Positions 23,236 through 31,990 are shown, numbered from the stretch's first letter. The stretch is 64,000 nt of DNA from Sceloporus undulatus (GCF_019175285.1 NC_056529.1:14816533-14880532), one strand, 5' to 3'. A program made the numbers and translations. The notes: generated by a model from the letters alone, not told the origin.

Positions 23236-24502
23236 CTTAGGACATTGTAAGTGCTTCATATTCTCATTTGCATGTGGCACTATTGTGACAACTGCATATG
23301 ATCCTGCAAGCCACCTTAAAGGTCCATGAGCCATCTGGAGCAACAGAAGTCTGTTCTGTTGGCAAGTGGGACAGTGCAGGATGACACAACAAACTTCTTT
23401 CTGCCAGTGAATGAGGCTGTGATGAAGAGCTGCAACAGGTCCTCATAGGGGTTTGTGCCTCTGATCACAGCATTATTCACTGCACTGTGAATAATGATGC
23501 ACCTGTAGGGGGCTGGCCATGTCACACTGAAGTGTTATATTTGCTAGCAGAATACATCTCCACTAATCCAAAGAGCTGAATGGTTTTTAAGATGAGTTTC
23601 AGGGGTTGGATGGGGAGTTAAAGCATAGCTATGACACCATGACTATGTGTCTCAGGTAGGATCTTGGCTAATTTCTGTAATTATTATTCTGCCTAATCTA
23701 CAGCAGAAGTGAGAACTGTGCAACTCTCCAGATGTTGTTATGCTGCAACACCTAGCAGCCCCAGTCAACATAGCCAATGGTGAGGAATCTTGGGAGTTGC
23801 AGTTCAAAAGCCATCTGGACCAATTAAACCAGTTCTGTTCTCATCCTTGATATATCGTTTATTTTTTATTTCCCCCTCAAAATAACCAGGATCACAGTTT
23901 GGGCAAGGTTCTTTCAGGCTTCCATGCCCCAGTAGCATGTGCCACTCCACTGTCCCAGTCTTTAACTCCCATCCCACATTAGATGAAGTAAGCTACCTTC
24001 ACAAACAGCCACAGATAAGTAGATACCTGAACTATCTATGAAAAATGTGACTTGCCAATAAACAATGCTGAAATGCATTTAATAAAAGATGCTGCATTCT
24101 TTCTTAATTACAGGGAGAGAGAAAATATGGCATTGTGGTGCTACCTTGAACTATCCTTACATGAAGGCTGCTTTTAGCTGCAGCAAATAAAGCACATAAA
24201 AGGGAATAACACCAGATCAACAGATGGATTAGAGAGCATATTTTGACAAGGTTTGCATGACTTCTCATATGGTCCATCTTGGATCTCTGGCTCAGATATA
24301 CTATATAATTGAAGTTCTTCCTTCAATACCATTGGCTGGCTAGTGATGGGAGCTATAGTCCAACCATTCTGGTTGCACCCCAACCCACCTGGAAGCCACT
24401 AGGTCAAGGAAGCCTGAGCTGAGTCTTTTAACAAAGGCAGATATCACAGCTATGGAAGTCTCCTTTGTCATATCTTGACTTGCAACTTTCTGTAGCATAG
24501 GT

Positions 24503-24534
24503 TTTATTTCTTTGAGAAGCTCCCTCCTTTTATT
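24503..24534 (-). terminator. Pair of minus-strand AATAAA signals after the unidentified exon
   Basis: TTTATT on the plus strand at 24529-24534 and 24503-24508, 21 and 47 nt beyond the stop of the 124-codon frame. Their closeness to the stop is the main support for a real transcript end, but such hexamers are common in AT-rich DNA. Confidence 0.3.
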
Positions 24535-24554
24535 TTTCTCCTAGTGGCTCAGAA

Positions 24555-24936
24555 TTACTCTCTTTTTTCTTCTACTGCTGCATCTTCTTGAGCCTCTTTC
24601 TTCTCAATATCCCGGCCATTTGAATTCTTTACTGCCCCACATGTTTCTTCTTTATTACTTGGTAATATGCCATAGGCTTTCCACTCATCCACACAGTCCT
24701 GGAGCTGTACTGGTGTATCACCCAGATCTGCATCATCTTCTAGACACAGTTGGGAAGTGGTGTCCAGACGGTCCCCGTCATCCTTTGTGGCATGTATTAT
24801 GGCTGTGACTTCAATGCTATCACTGTCCCTGACATCTGGAATGTCGTTGGATAAGATGTCATGTACCATTACCTGTTCTAGACCTTGAGCATTCCATTTG
24901 GTTCCAGAAAAGTGCAGTATGTTTTCCATAGAACTG
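24555..24936 (-). CDS. Unidentified acidic terminal-type coding exon (124 codons from its first Met)
   Basis: Open frame MENILHFSGTKW... to ...AAVEEKRE with stop at 24557-24555. It is strongly acidic, polar and without low-complexity runs or any transposon motif I know. On the minus strand it is preceded by branch-like CTAAT and a good acceptor, TTTGTTTTCTCAG|CAG, 7 nt before the Met, and an in-frame stop lies just upstream. Two minus-strand AATAAA hexamers follow (24534-24529 and 24508-24503), within about 60 nt of the stop. This is what the last exon of a gene looks like, possibly a cytoplasmic tail (it contains a YGIL tyrosine motif). I do not recognise the family and found no convincing upstream exon, so it may be a decayed or lineage-specific gene, or chance. 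Confidence 0.35.
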
Positions 24937-25083
24937 CTGAGAAAACAAATTCATAATTAGGCCAAGACTGGCATAAAAACTGTTGCCTGAGGCAAAAGAC
25001 AAGGTGGCATCCTCCTCCCTCCCTCATTATACTTTCATATGGATTGACAACTCTACCATATTTAAACACTGGCAGTGGGATAG

Positions 25084-25114
25084 GGTCCAAAACACACTGC
25101 AGAAATAATCCAGG
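25084..25114. mobile_element. Terminal fragment of the TCCAAAACACACTGCAG foldback family
   Basis: About 30 bp identical to one end of the family (GGTCCAAAACACACTGCAG, then AAATAATCCAG), abutting the GC-rich palindromic element on its right. Confidence 0.5.
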
Positions 25115-25202
25115 GGCTTAGCGCACAGCAAAATAAAGCAACTCACCGCTCCTGAATTCAAGCCAAATTCAGGCTTTCCCCTGGCGTTATTGTGTGGCTT
25201 TT

Positions 25203-25385
25203 GACCCCAAAACTGCCATCCGGGTACAGTCTGGCTCCAATACTAGTCCCTGAACTCGCTTCAATGACCATTTTTCAAAGTCGGGAGCTTTCTGACTTTG
25301 AAAAATGGCTGCCGAAGCAAGTTCAAGGACCAGTATTGGAGCCAGGTTGTACCTGGATGGCAGTTTTGAGAGCATTGGGGCCACA
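25203..25385. mobile_element. Long foldback (palindromic) element
   Basis: Two arms of about 80 bp: AAACTGCCATCC... GGCTCCAATACTAG... CCATTTTTCAAAGTC pairs with GACTTTGAAAAATGG... CCAGTATTGGAGCC... GGATGGCAGTTTT. It is probably the core of a larger GC-rich non-autonomous DNA transposon (about 25115-25460), whose ends I could not fix. Confidence 0.65.
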
Positions 25386-25461
25386 GCATGTGGTTGCCAC
25401 AACCCCGATCCAGCGCACAAAGGGGCAACGTGATGCCACCCCTTTAGGGCCATCCGTTTCC

Positions 25462-25500
25462 GGCCACAGTCCAACACTCAAACACTATGCCATGCTGGAT
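25462..25500 (-). mobile_element. tRNA-derived SINE head fragment
   Basis: AGTCCAACACTCAAACACTA then TGCCATGCTGGATC is the reverse complement of the SINE head. Confidence 0.55.
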
Positions 25501-25903
25501 CTATGAAGACTGTATAGCCTCCAACATTTCACAGATGCAAACTGAGTCACGTGTGGCCATGTAATTTCATAGTGTGGGCAAGATGGCAACAGGGCTTAAA
25601 GAGGAACAGAGAGAAGATACCTCCTTGTCCTAAAACAGCAAACGCAGCAGAAGAACATATCCTGAAACCATCTCCAGCACTTAGATGCTGACCTTTTTTC
25701 TGAGCTTTTCAGGCTGTATCCAGCATCTCGTGGGAATGACATCCGAGTCCTTGGTTCCAGCATTTTGCAGTCAAGTCAACAAGCCACAATTTTTCATACA
25801 AACTTTTCTGAAGTCAAGAAACCCCCAACTTCCCTTCTGGTTTGGATGGAGATTCTTGCCAGCATCAAGGCTCTATGATTCCATGCTCATCAAGGCTCTG
25901 TGA

Positions 25904-26009
25904 CCAATGATTAGACAAGCCCAGTCATTGAGCGTTGCCATTGTGACACCCGTCAGCCAATCCTTCTCCCCCATCCTTCCAAATAATTTGCATACTAGCA
26001 CCACATTGG
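25904..26009 (-). promoter_or_regulatory. Octamer plus CCAAT cluster (promoter-like, strand unsure)
   Basis: Within 106 nt of non-repeat sequence lie CCAAT at 25904 and 25957, an inverted CCAAT at 26005, and ATTTGCAT at 25986 (the minus strand reads the octamer ATGCAAAT). Octamer plus CCAAT is typical of some leukocyte promoters. It could be the promoter of SNX20, of the unidentified 24.5-24.9 kb exon, or nothing. It sits just beside a transposon cluster. Confidence 0.25.
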
Positions 26010-26066
26010 TTGAGAGAGGCAAGCAAGAGAAGTGGAACAAACCTATTAATGTACCATATTGGAAGT

Positions 26067-26240
26067 AACAATGGTCCAAAACACATTGATGGATGGCCAT
26101 CTGACAGGGATGTTTTGATTGTGATTTCCTGCAGGGCAGGGGGTTGGACTGGATGGCCCTTGGGGTCTCTTCCAACTTTATAAGTCTATGAAATAATCCA
26201 GTATGAAACCACTTTAACTGCCCTAATTCAGGGCTCACTA
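26067..26240. mobile_element. Foldback MITE copy split by a CR1 tip
   Basis: AATGGTCCAAAACACATTG on the left and AATAATCCAGTATGAAACCAC on the right are adjacent segments of the family in its best copy. They are separated here by the CR1 fragment at 26092-26192. The right half of the MITE is also missing. Confidence 0.6.
26092..26192 (+). mobile_element. CR1 LINE 3' tip inserted in a foldback MITE
   Basis: About 100 bp of the CR1 tail (GGATGGCCATCTGACAGG to GGGTCTCTTCCAAC) ending in TATAAGTCTATGA. The flanking sequence on both sides belongs to one palindromic MITE copy (26067-26240), so the CR1 landed in it. Confidence 0.7.
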
Positions 26241-26303
26241 CTCCATTATATTTAATGTGACTTGAGCATCCATGGATTTTAGTATTTGTTATTTGGGCTC
26301 ACC

Positions 26304-26529
26304 ATGGTCCAAAACACACTGCAGAAATCATCCAGTTTGAGACCGCTTTAACTGCCATGGCTCAGTGCTTGGGAATCCTGTTGGAACTGTAGCTTTGTGA
26401 GACATTTAGCCTTCTCACACATAGCTCTGGTGCCACAATAAACTACAATTCCCAGGATTCCCTAGCACTGAGCCAGGGCAGGTAAAGCGGTCTCAAACTG
26501 GATTATTTCTGCAGTGTGTTTTGGACCAT
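26304..26529. mobile_element. Foldback MITE (TCCAAAACACACTGCAG family), best copy
   Basis: Inverted ends ATGGTCCAAAACACACTGC / GCAGTGTGTTTTGGACCAT, and inner arms AGTTTGAGACCGCTTTAACT / AGGTAAAGCGGTCTCAAACT. This is the clearest of about six copies in the window and can fold almost end to end. Confidence 0.85.
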
Positions 26530-26595
26530 TGTTACCTCTAGCCATGGGGTACAATTTCTCCACATCTGGTGTAAATTGTAATGAGTAGTGTTTTA

Positions 26596-26930
26596 GCATT
26601 AGGCTCTGTGCACACTGGCCTTAAAAGCCAGGCTGAGGGCAAAGTTGGGGCACAGCGTGCACAAGATGCACGCCCCGGCTCCGACCCCAGGGTGGCGTGA
26701 CACCGCATGTCGCACCATACAGCGCATAGTGCCACAGCGCTCATCCGACACTGCGTCCACATGACACAGGGCCAAAGTGTGCTGCCATGGATACTGTGCC
26801 CTTTGCAGGGCACAAAAAGGACCCACTTTTTGCGCAACCTGCAAAGGCCAGATTGTGGCTGTGGCGTGCGGTGATCTGGCCACCCCTTCAAGGCTGTCTG
26901 CACTATGGCCCCATGTTTTTAAGGGCATTT
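26596..26930. mobile_element. GC-rich element in the SNX20-CYLD interval, tentative
   Basis: From CACACTGGCCTTAAAAGCC to TTCAAGGCTGTCTGCACTAT, with inner arms TTTGCAGGGCACAAAAAGG / CTTTTTGCGCAACCTGCAAA. GC-rich frames here are artefacts of base composition. Confidence 0.45.
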
Positions 26931-27067
26931 TAAGAGACCCCCCATTTAAAAAGGAGAATTCTCTCAAAGTTTTATGCTATTCTCTTATCAGTGCTAAGGC
27001 TTTTCCCTTCAACAAACTGCAAAGAGAAAACAGGTAAGGAGAAAAAGTGAGGAATAATAAAGCAATG

Positions 27068-27140
27068 TAATGTAGCAAGAGCCAGCGCGGGATAATGATT
27101 TGAGCAACAGATCAGGGTTCGAATTCACATCCATAAATAA
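27068..27140 (+). mobile_element. tRNA-derived SINE head fragment
   Basis: AGCAAGAGCCAGCGCGGGA and CAGGGTTCGAATTCACATCC keep the box A and box B region of the tRNA-headed SINE. The body is lost. Confidence 0.6.
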
Positions 27141-27197
27141 ATATCAGGGGAAGTTCATTTCCTAATTGTAACCACAGCAAAGCAAAGCTTGCTGTTC

Positions 27198-27201
<4 letters not shown>

Positions 27202-27230
<29 letters not shown>
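27202..27230. repeat. (TA)n microsatellite
   Basis: About 14 TA units. A second pure run follows at 27361-27399. Confidence 0.9.
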
Positions 27231-27232
<2 letters not shown>

Positions 27233-27295
27233 CATAAATTAAAATCTACTTTAATAAACTATACAGTGAAGACCATTCTTTTTTTAATGCATTAA
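27231..27295 (+). repeat. Short direct duplication flanking the AT satellite block, copy 1
   Basis: AACATAAATTAAAATCTAC, AAACTATACAGTGAAGACC, ATTCTT and TTTAATGCATT match 28325-28390 in order. Confidence 0.75.
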
Positions 27296-27358
27296 ATTTA
27301 ATTAAATTAAACTATTCATGGTCAGATCTTGCATAGATGTTTAAATTCAGTAAAAAAG

Positions 27359-27360
<2 letters not shown>

Positions 27361-27399
<39 letters not shown>
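27361..27399. repeat. (AT)n microsatellite
   Basis: About 19 dinucleotide units, immediately followed by T/A-rich DNA and the LTR-like block. Confidence 0.9.
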
Positions 27400-27401
<2 letters not shown>

Positions 27402-27421
27402 TATATTATTATTTTTAATAT

Positions 27422-27974
27422 TGTCATGGCCAGCCAAGAGCAGGTCTCGGAGGAGGAGGATGGGGTTCCTCCGCCAGCCCTGATCTCCCAGCCTCAGAAG
27501 AGGCTCAGCCAGGGCCTCAATCTGCCAATTGGTGCAACAGCCTAGTGGTGACTCTGGGGAGGCACAAGGCTGAAAGTGCTGGCAGACACAGATCCCAGAG
27601 AATTGCTGCGAGGCAATTAGCTAACCAGCCTCACCTGGTACAGGGGAGGGCGTCCCCTGTTTAGGAAGCAGAGAGATGCCAACTCAATGCCAGAGTTTAT
27701 TGCATGATCTTTTAGTGTGATTGCTACTGACACTGGCTTTGTGTATCCTGACTCTTTGTTGCCTTGACTTTGGAACGGACTGGACTCTCATTACTTTCTG
27801 GCTGCCCTGACCCTGGACTGGATTGACTACGGTGATCTCTGTGTTTCTGACATCGGCTTTTGGCTTGTTCTCTCTCTCACTCCTGGCAAGGTTTGTGGAC
27901 TGTTTCAGCTGCTTGCTTTGCTAATTACCATCCTTATCAGCAGTGTTTGTGTGTGCTGGCTGCAGTCCAGGACA
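27422..27974 (+). mobile_element. Candidate solo LTR of an LTR retroelement (fossil)
   Basis: A 553-bp block of ordinary base composition between AT-rich satellite tracts. It starts TGTCATGGCC and ends CAGGACA, with nearly matching 5-nt flanks (AATAT and AATAC). No internal coding part is present, so if the call is right it is a lone terminal repeat. The family is not assigned, and the age cannot be judged without a second copy. Confidence 0.3.
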
Positions 27975-28330
27975 AATACACACACACACACACACATATA
28001 TTGAAGACTATTTTTAATATATATATGACTATATATATATATATATATGGCTATTTTTAATATATATGTATATATATATAAGACTATTTTAACATATATA
28101 TGACTATTTTTAACATTAATATATATATATATATGTATGTATATTGAAGGCTGTATATATATATATATATATATATGACTATTTTTAATATATATATATA
28201 TATATATATGACTATTTTTATATAGAAAATTTATATATTGAAGGCTATTTTTAATATATATATATATATATATATGGCTATTTTAACACACACACAACAA
28301 CAATATATATAGATATATATATTAGAATAT
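27975..28330. repeat. Composite AT satellite: (TA)n with CTATTTTTAA spacers
   Basis: Long (TA)n runs alternate with GACTATTTTTAATA- or GGCTATTTTTAATA-type spacers, at least eight times, plus a CA run at the left. It ends about 200 bp before the CYLD CCAAT array. Confidence 0.85.
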
Positions 28331-28390
28331 AAATTAAATCTTTTTTAATAAGCAAACTATACAGTGAAGACTACTCTTTTTAATGCATTT
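28325..28390 (+). repeat. Short direct duplication flanking the AT satellite block, copy 2
   Basis: GAATATAAATTAAATC, AAACTATACAGTGAAGACT and TTTTTAATGCATT repeat the 27231-27295 sequence just downstream of the satellite. Confidence 0.75.
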
Positions 28391-28528
28391 TATCTTGTGG
28401 AGAATCTGACCATGACAGCTATTCAAATCAGATTCTATTGGCAGCTATTCCCCCACAATCAGCCCAGACAGTTCTCTATTCCAAGCGACAACGAAATGTT
28501 TATCAACACAACTGTCATAGCCCTTCCA

Positions 28529-28940
28529 CCAATCGCTAACAGGGGCCTGGGACAAATCGACCAATCATAATCCAGAATCCGCTTTATTCCCCGCCCTTTC
28601 CATAACAACTAATGGGGGAAATAAAGCTCACTCAACGAATCACCTTCCAGTTTCGGGAGAAAAGCCCGCCTTTTTCGTTATCCTCTGACCAATCAGAAGC
28701 CAGCACCGTCAGCCAATGGGATACCTTGGTTGCTTTCCCCCTCTTCTTCTTCTTCTGCGGAGAGCTGCTGCAACCAAGCTTGGTTGTGTGTGTGGAAATT
28801 CCCTTCAGCTTCGAAAGGGAGGGGGGAAAGGGCGGGGATATTGGGGAGCAACCAATGGGAAAGAAGAATGAGTATCACGGCGTCGCGCTATTGGGTACGT
28901 GGGTGATCAAGGGGCGGTGCGGAGGGAGATTGGCGTGCGG
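28529..28940 (+). promoter_or_regulatory. CYLD: CYLD promoter: GC-rich, with an array of eight CCAAT boxes
   Basis: This stretch switches abruptly from AT-rich repeat to CpG-containing unique sequence just upstream of a GC-rich exon-like block. CCAAT occurs on the plus strand at 28529, 28561, 28689, 28713 and 28852, and on the minus strand (ATTGG) at 28840, 28890 and 28929. GC boxes (GGGCGG type) lie near 28830 and 28911. No TATA box is placed where it could serve. The picture is a TATA-less, NF-Y/Sp1-type housekeeping promoter. The exact start site cannot be fixed from sequence. Confidence 0.7.
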
Positions 28941-29067
28941 AGCAAGGTAGGATGCGTGCCTCTCAGAGAGGCTGCCTCGGAGGAGATGAAGCGTCGTCGT
29001 CGTCGTCGGAGCGGGGCTTCGGCGGCCGAAGGAGGGGATGGCGACCCCTGAGGCGACGCTGGTCCCG
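28941..29067 (+). other. CYLD: CYLD non-coding exon 1 (5' end approximate)
   Basis: GC-rich block with a (CGT)n run, ending at a strong donor (CCCG|GTGAGTGG) at 29067/29068. It lies directly downstream of the CCAAT array and about 4.3 kb before the exon with the start codon, as in mammals, where CYLD begins with non-coding exons. The start coordinate is a guess. Further small leader exons in the 29068-33410 intron cannot be excluded. Confidence 0.6.
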
Positions 29068-29125
29068 GTGAGTGGCGGTTGCAGCCGCTGCGGAGCCCTT
29101 TTCCTCCCTCTATAAGGCTGCGTTC

Positions 29126-29316
29126 GCGCTGCAGAGATAATAACCCATCTTGAGACCGCTTTGACTGCCTTTGCCTCAATGCTAGGGAATGATGGGAAAT
29201 GTAGTTCCGCGAGACATTCAGCCTCCTCTGCCATAGCGCCACAATGAACTACAACTCCCACAGTTCCCAGGGCAGTTAAAGCGATCTCAAAGCGGATTAT
29301 TTCTGCAGTGTGTCAC
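29126..29316. mobile_element. Foldback MITE (same family) just inside CYLD intron 1
   Basis: GATAATAACCCATCTTGAG and ACCGCTTTGACTGCC on the left are mirrored by GGCAGTTAAAGCGATCTC and GGATTATTTCTGCAGTGTG on the right. It begins 59 bp after the exon 1 donor, so a strong hairpin would form early in the nascent CYLD transcript. Confidence 0.75.
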
Positions 29317-30474
29317 CTTTTGCTTTTTACTCCCAAACCCCCCAGTTTTGTCCTTCCTTCAGATCAAATCCAAGGATTGAATGTAATCTGCATTTACTAC
29401 CTTTAGAGGAAGAGCAATATGGAAGCATTGGGGAAGGAAGAAGAATCAATGCATAGATTAGAGATACATTATTATTAATGTTGTTGTTGTTATTATTTAT
29501 TAGCCCTAATGGTTATCAGTATCATTACAGTGTTATAATATTATAATATTATAATTCCTTTGTGGAATTACGATGACAATATGAAAGGAAAACAGCAAGA
29601 AGAGGAAAGACATCGATAATAATTGTATGTGTTTTCCTTTTAAATGGCTGGTTTAGTTCACATCAAACGGTTCGATGTGAATCAGACTTAGACAAAGTAG
29701 TAAAGAACGAGTAACGGATGTGATTTTATTACATGTTGAACGTGGGATATCATGTCTACAAGAAGCTTTTAAATACCGTTCTACGTAGGTGATAATATTA
29801 ATTACGATCTAATTAAAACACTATGCATTATAACGGCCCATTCGTTTCCAGTGACTTCAGCAGGGTCTGCGGTGGCTTATTGGCTGATTTAATTAATTAA
29901 CGGGAATATTAAGAACCTAATAAGAACGCTTGAGCTAATATTAAAAGCACTTCGATGTTGTAGAAGTACAATAAGGAGGAGGAGGAGGAGGATGGAAGAG
30001 TTGCATATACTCTAGGTAAAGGTTTATGGATACAACTCAGTTGGAGAGTCACTAGGATTTAATGAGTGCAAACTATTGAAGGTAGGAAGTCAGTGTTGAT
30101 GTAAGGATATATTCAAAATACCATAATCTGAATAATAATAATAATTATTATTATTATATGGTTTATTTATATTTCCCACCTCTCCCAACGGATCGAGGCA
30201 GGATCACAGTATGAATAAAAGGACAAACGCAGTAAAACACAGCATAAATGACATCAAAACACAATGGAATACGTCAATCCCTGACCCTCCCACCAGATGA
30301 TTAAAATGCAACAATTAAGATAATAACATCAGTGGCTTAGTATAGTGATTTTAATGATAACAAAAATAATAAAGATGTAAAGATATAGTAAATTAATGAG
30401 TGTTTTGAAAACACAGCTTTTTTCTGGGGGGGAGGGAGGATCACAATTTCACAAATGAGATAGTATTCTAGAAT

Positions 30475-30650
30475 AGTCGGCCCTCCGCATTTGTGGCTTT
30501 GACTTTAGCGGATTTGGTTATTTGCGGTTTCGATCAATATGTTCTCTCTAGGAATCTCTAGGTCCTCCGGCGCAACTCTGTGATCAACTCCTGGCAGATT
30601 TTGACCATAGAGGAGCTGGAGATTCCTAGAGAGGTCTTCTCTCAGGTAAA
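30475..30650. mobile_element. pogo/Tigger-type MITE, partial copy in CYLD intron 1
   Basis: Begins TAGTCGGCCCTCCGCATTTG and holds CTCTCTAGGAATCTCTAGG and GATTCCTAGAGAGG. Same subfamily as 7249-7611 but lacking a clear right end. Confidence 0.65.
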
Positions 30651-30904
30651 AATAATAGTGTTTTTTTTTAATTTGTAGTATTTCCACATCCACAGAGCTC
30701 CTTCACCCCTAACCCCAGAGTATTGTTTGGAGGCGTTTACTATAGTTGTTAACTTTTCCAAAATATGCCAATATCCTCTCACATTAAGAAGGAAGAGAAA
30801 GAGAGAAGAGCAGCCCAACATACTAGGTCAGCCCTCCCTCCTTTTGTAACATTGACCACATCTCCTCAAAGCAAGAAAAGACCAAAAAATGGGGGGGGGG
30901 ATCC

Positions 30905-31050
30905 ATAGTTGAGTGATAGAACCCATGTTTTCTGTGCAGAAGGCAGTCCAATCCTTGGTATCTCTATGTTCAATCCATGGCTAGAGCCACTGGTAGTTTA
31001 TAGGTAAAAGTGAGCTAGATGGACCAATGATCTAACATGATAAAAGATGG
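30905..31050 (+). mobile_element. tRNA-derived SINE, third family, degenerate
   Basis: TTGAGTGATAGAACCCATG, TGCAGAAGGCAGTCCAATC, ATGTTCAATCCATGGC (box B-like) and GAGCTAGATGGACCAATGA follow the plan of a well-known squamate SINE (tags such as TGCAGAAGGTCCCAGG and GATGGACCAATG). In CYLD intron 1. Confidence 0.6.
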
Positions 31051-31644
31051 CTTTCTTTGTTTTGAGTGAGACAAAAGAAAGGTGTAAAGGTATATACATA
31101 ACATGGGTACCATTTGCTTTCAGATCTTTCTCTTCCTTTTGCCTCAAGAACTGAAGGGCTACTTTGTTTCTTGGAAGCTAATAAGCAGAACTTAGAAGTG
31201 ATGGTTTTTCCTCTTGTTTTGTGCCCATAATCCATTTTTCGGTGTTGTACTTCCATTGTATCCTTATCGACCATGAGAAGTACATGTTGATGGATTTATC
31301 TACCTTTGCTTTTTAAGAGTTGTCTGAGTAAAGTGTTATTATTGAATGCTGTTGTGTGCTTCTAGGACAGAGATGGGCAGCTTCTAACAGTTAGGAGAGG
31401 GGCAAGTTTTTATGACCAACTGTGGGCTGTATCAGGCCTGGAAGGATGGTGGGGGGGGGGGGGGGGTAAAATGAAACAGGTTTTGGGGAGTGAGTTTTAT
31501 GGAGATTGAAGGGACCTTGCATCCTGTTCTTGGTGCAAACTATTGCTCCTGGAGGCCCGGTTTTCCATTAAAAATTATCGTTATTGGTAGGTTGTGGGTT
31601 GCGAAAATTGTGTCCAGAAATCACTATGGCTGCTCCTTATCTAG

Positions 31645-31990
31645 GACAGGCATGAGCAACATACAGCCCAGGGGACGCATGCGGCCCGCCAAAGGATTTT
31701 GGGTGGCCTGCAAGTGTGTGGAACAACTTCAAGGCTCCTCTGCTGCCCGGCCATCTCCTGAAGAGAAGGCCAGGTAGTAGAGGAGGAGGATGGGCAAATG
31801 CTTGCCAAGCAAGGCCCCTCTACTGCTTGGCTTTCTCCTGAGGATGGGTGAACACTTTCAATGCTCCTCCGCTGCTCAGCGGAAAGTGCCAGGCAGAGGA
31901 GGAGGAGGATGAATATTTAATTAAAACCTATTTGCAGCCTGAATAAATTAACGTATTTAATTGGCCCCTTCCTGCTGCCAAGTTGTACAG
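31645..31990. mobile_element. hAT-like non-autonomous element, tentative
   Basis: Begins CAGGCATGAGCAACATACAG and CCCAGGGGACGCATGCGGCC, a common start for vertebrate hAT MITEs. The interior has two diverged GGCTCCTCTGCTGC / CTCCTCCGCTGCTC units. The right end is not certain. Confidence 0.45.

Larger units (their letters stand above)
20170..24480. other. SNX20-CYLD interval, central part
   Basis: Contains the 270-bp duplicated pair, the foldback MITE at 23018-23235 and a MITE-like piece at 23712-23830. No NACHT, CARD or leucine-rich-repeat frame (NOD2) can be seen on either strand. Confidence 0.5.

Noticed and set aside
24878-25090. 70-codon minus-strand frame with LPVFKYGRVVNPYES as an upstream exon of the unidentified gene
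   Set aside because: No usable donor could be found to join it in frame to the 124-codon exon, and its upstream end abuts a MITE fragment.
25192-25506. Frames on both strands, 96-104 codons
   Set aside because: They mirror each other across the long palindrome and are products of it.
27182-28330. CRISPR-like or regulatory array of evenly spaced units
   Set aside because: The spacing is irregular and the units are AT microsatellite with short spacers, in a vertebrate genome.
28612-28950. 112-codon plus-strand frame and minus-strand partners at 28875-29261 near the CYLD promoter
   Set aside because: GC-rich promoter and first-exon sequence keeps several frames open. No splice logic or recognisable protein. 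The best reading is a non-coding first exon.
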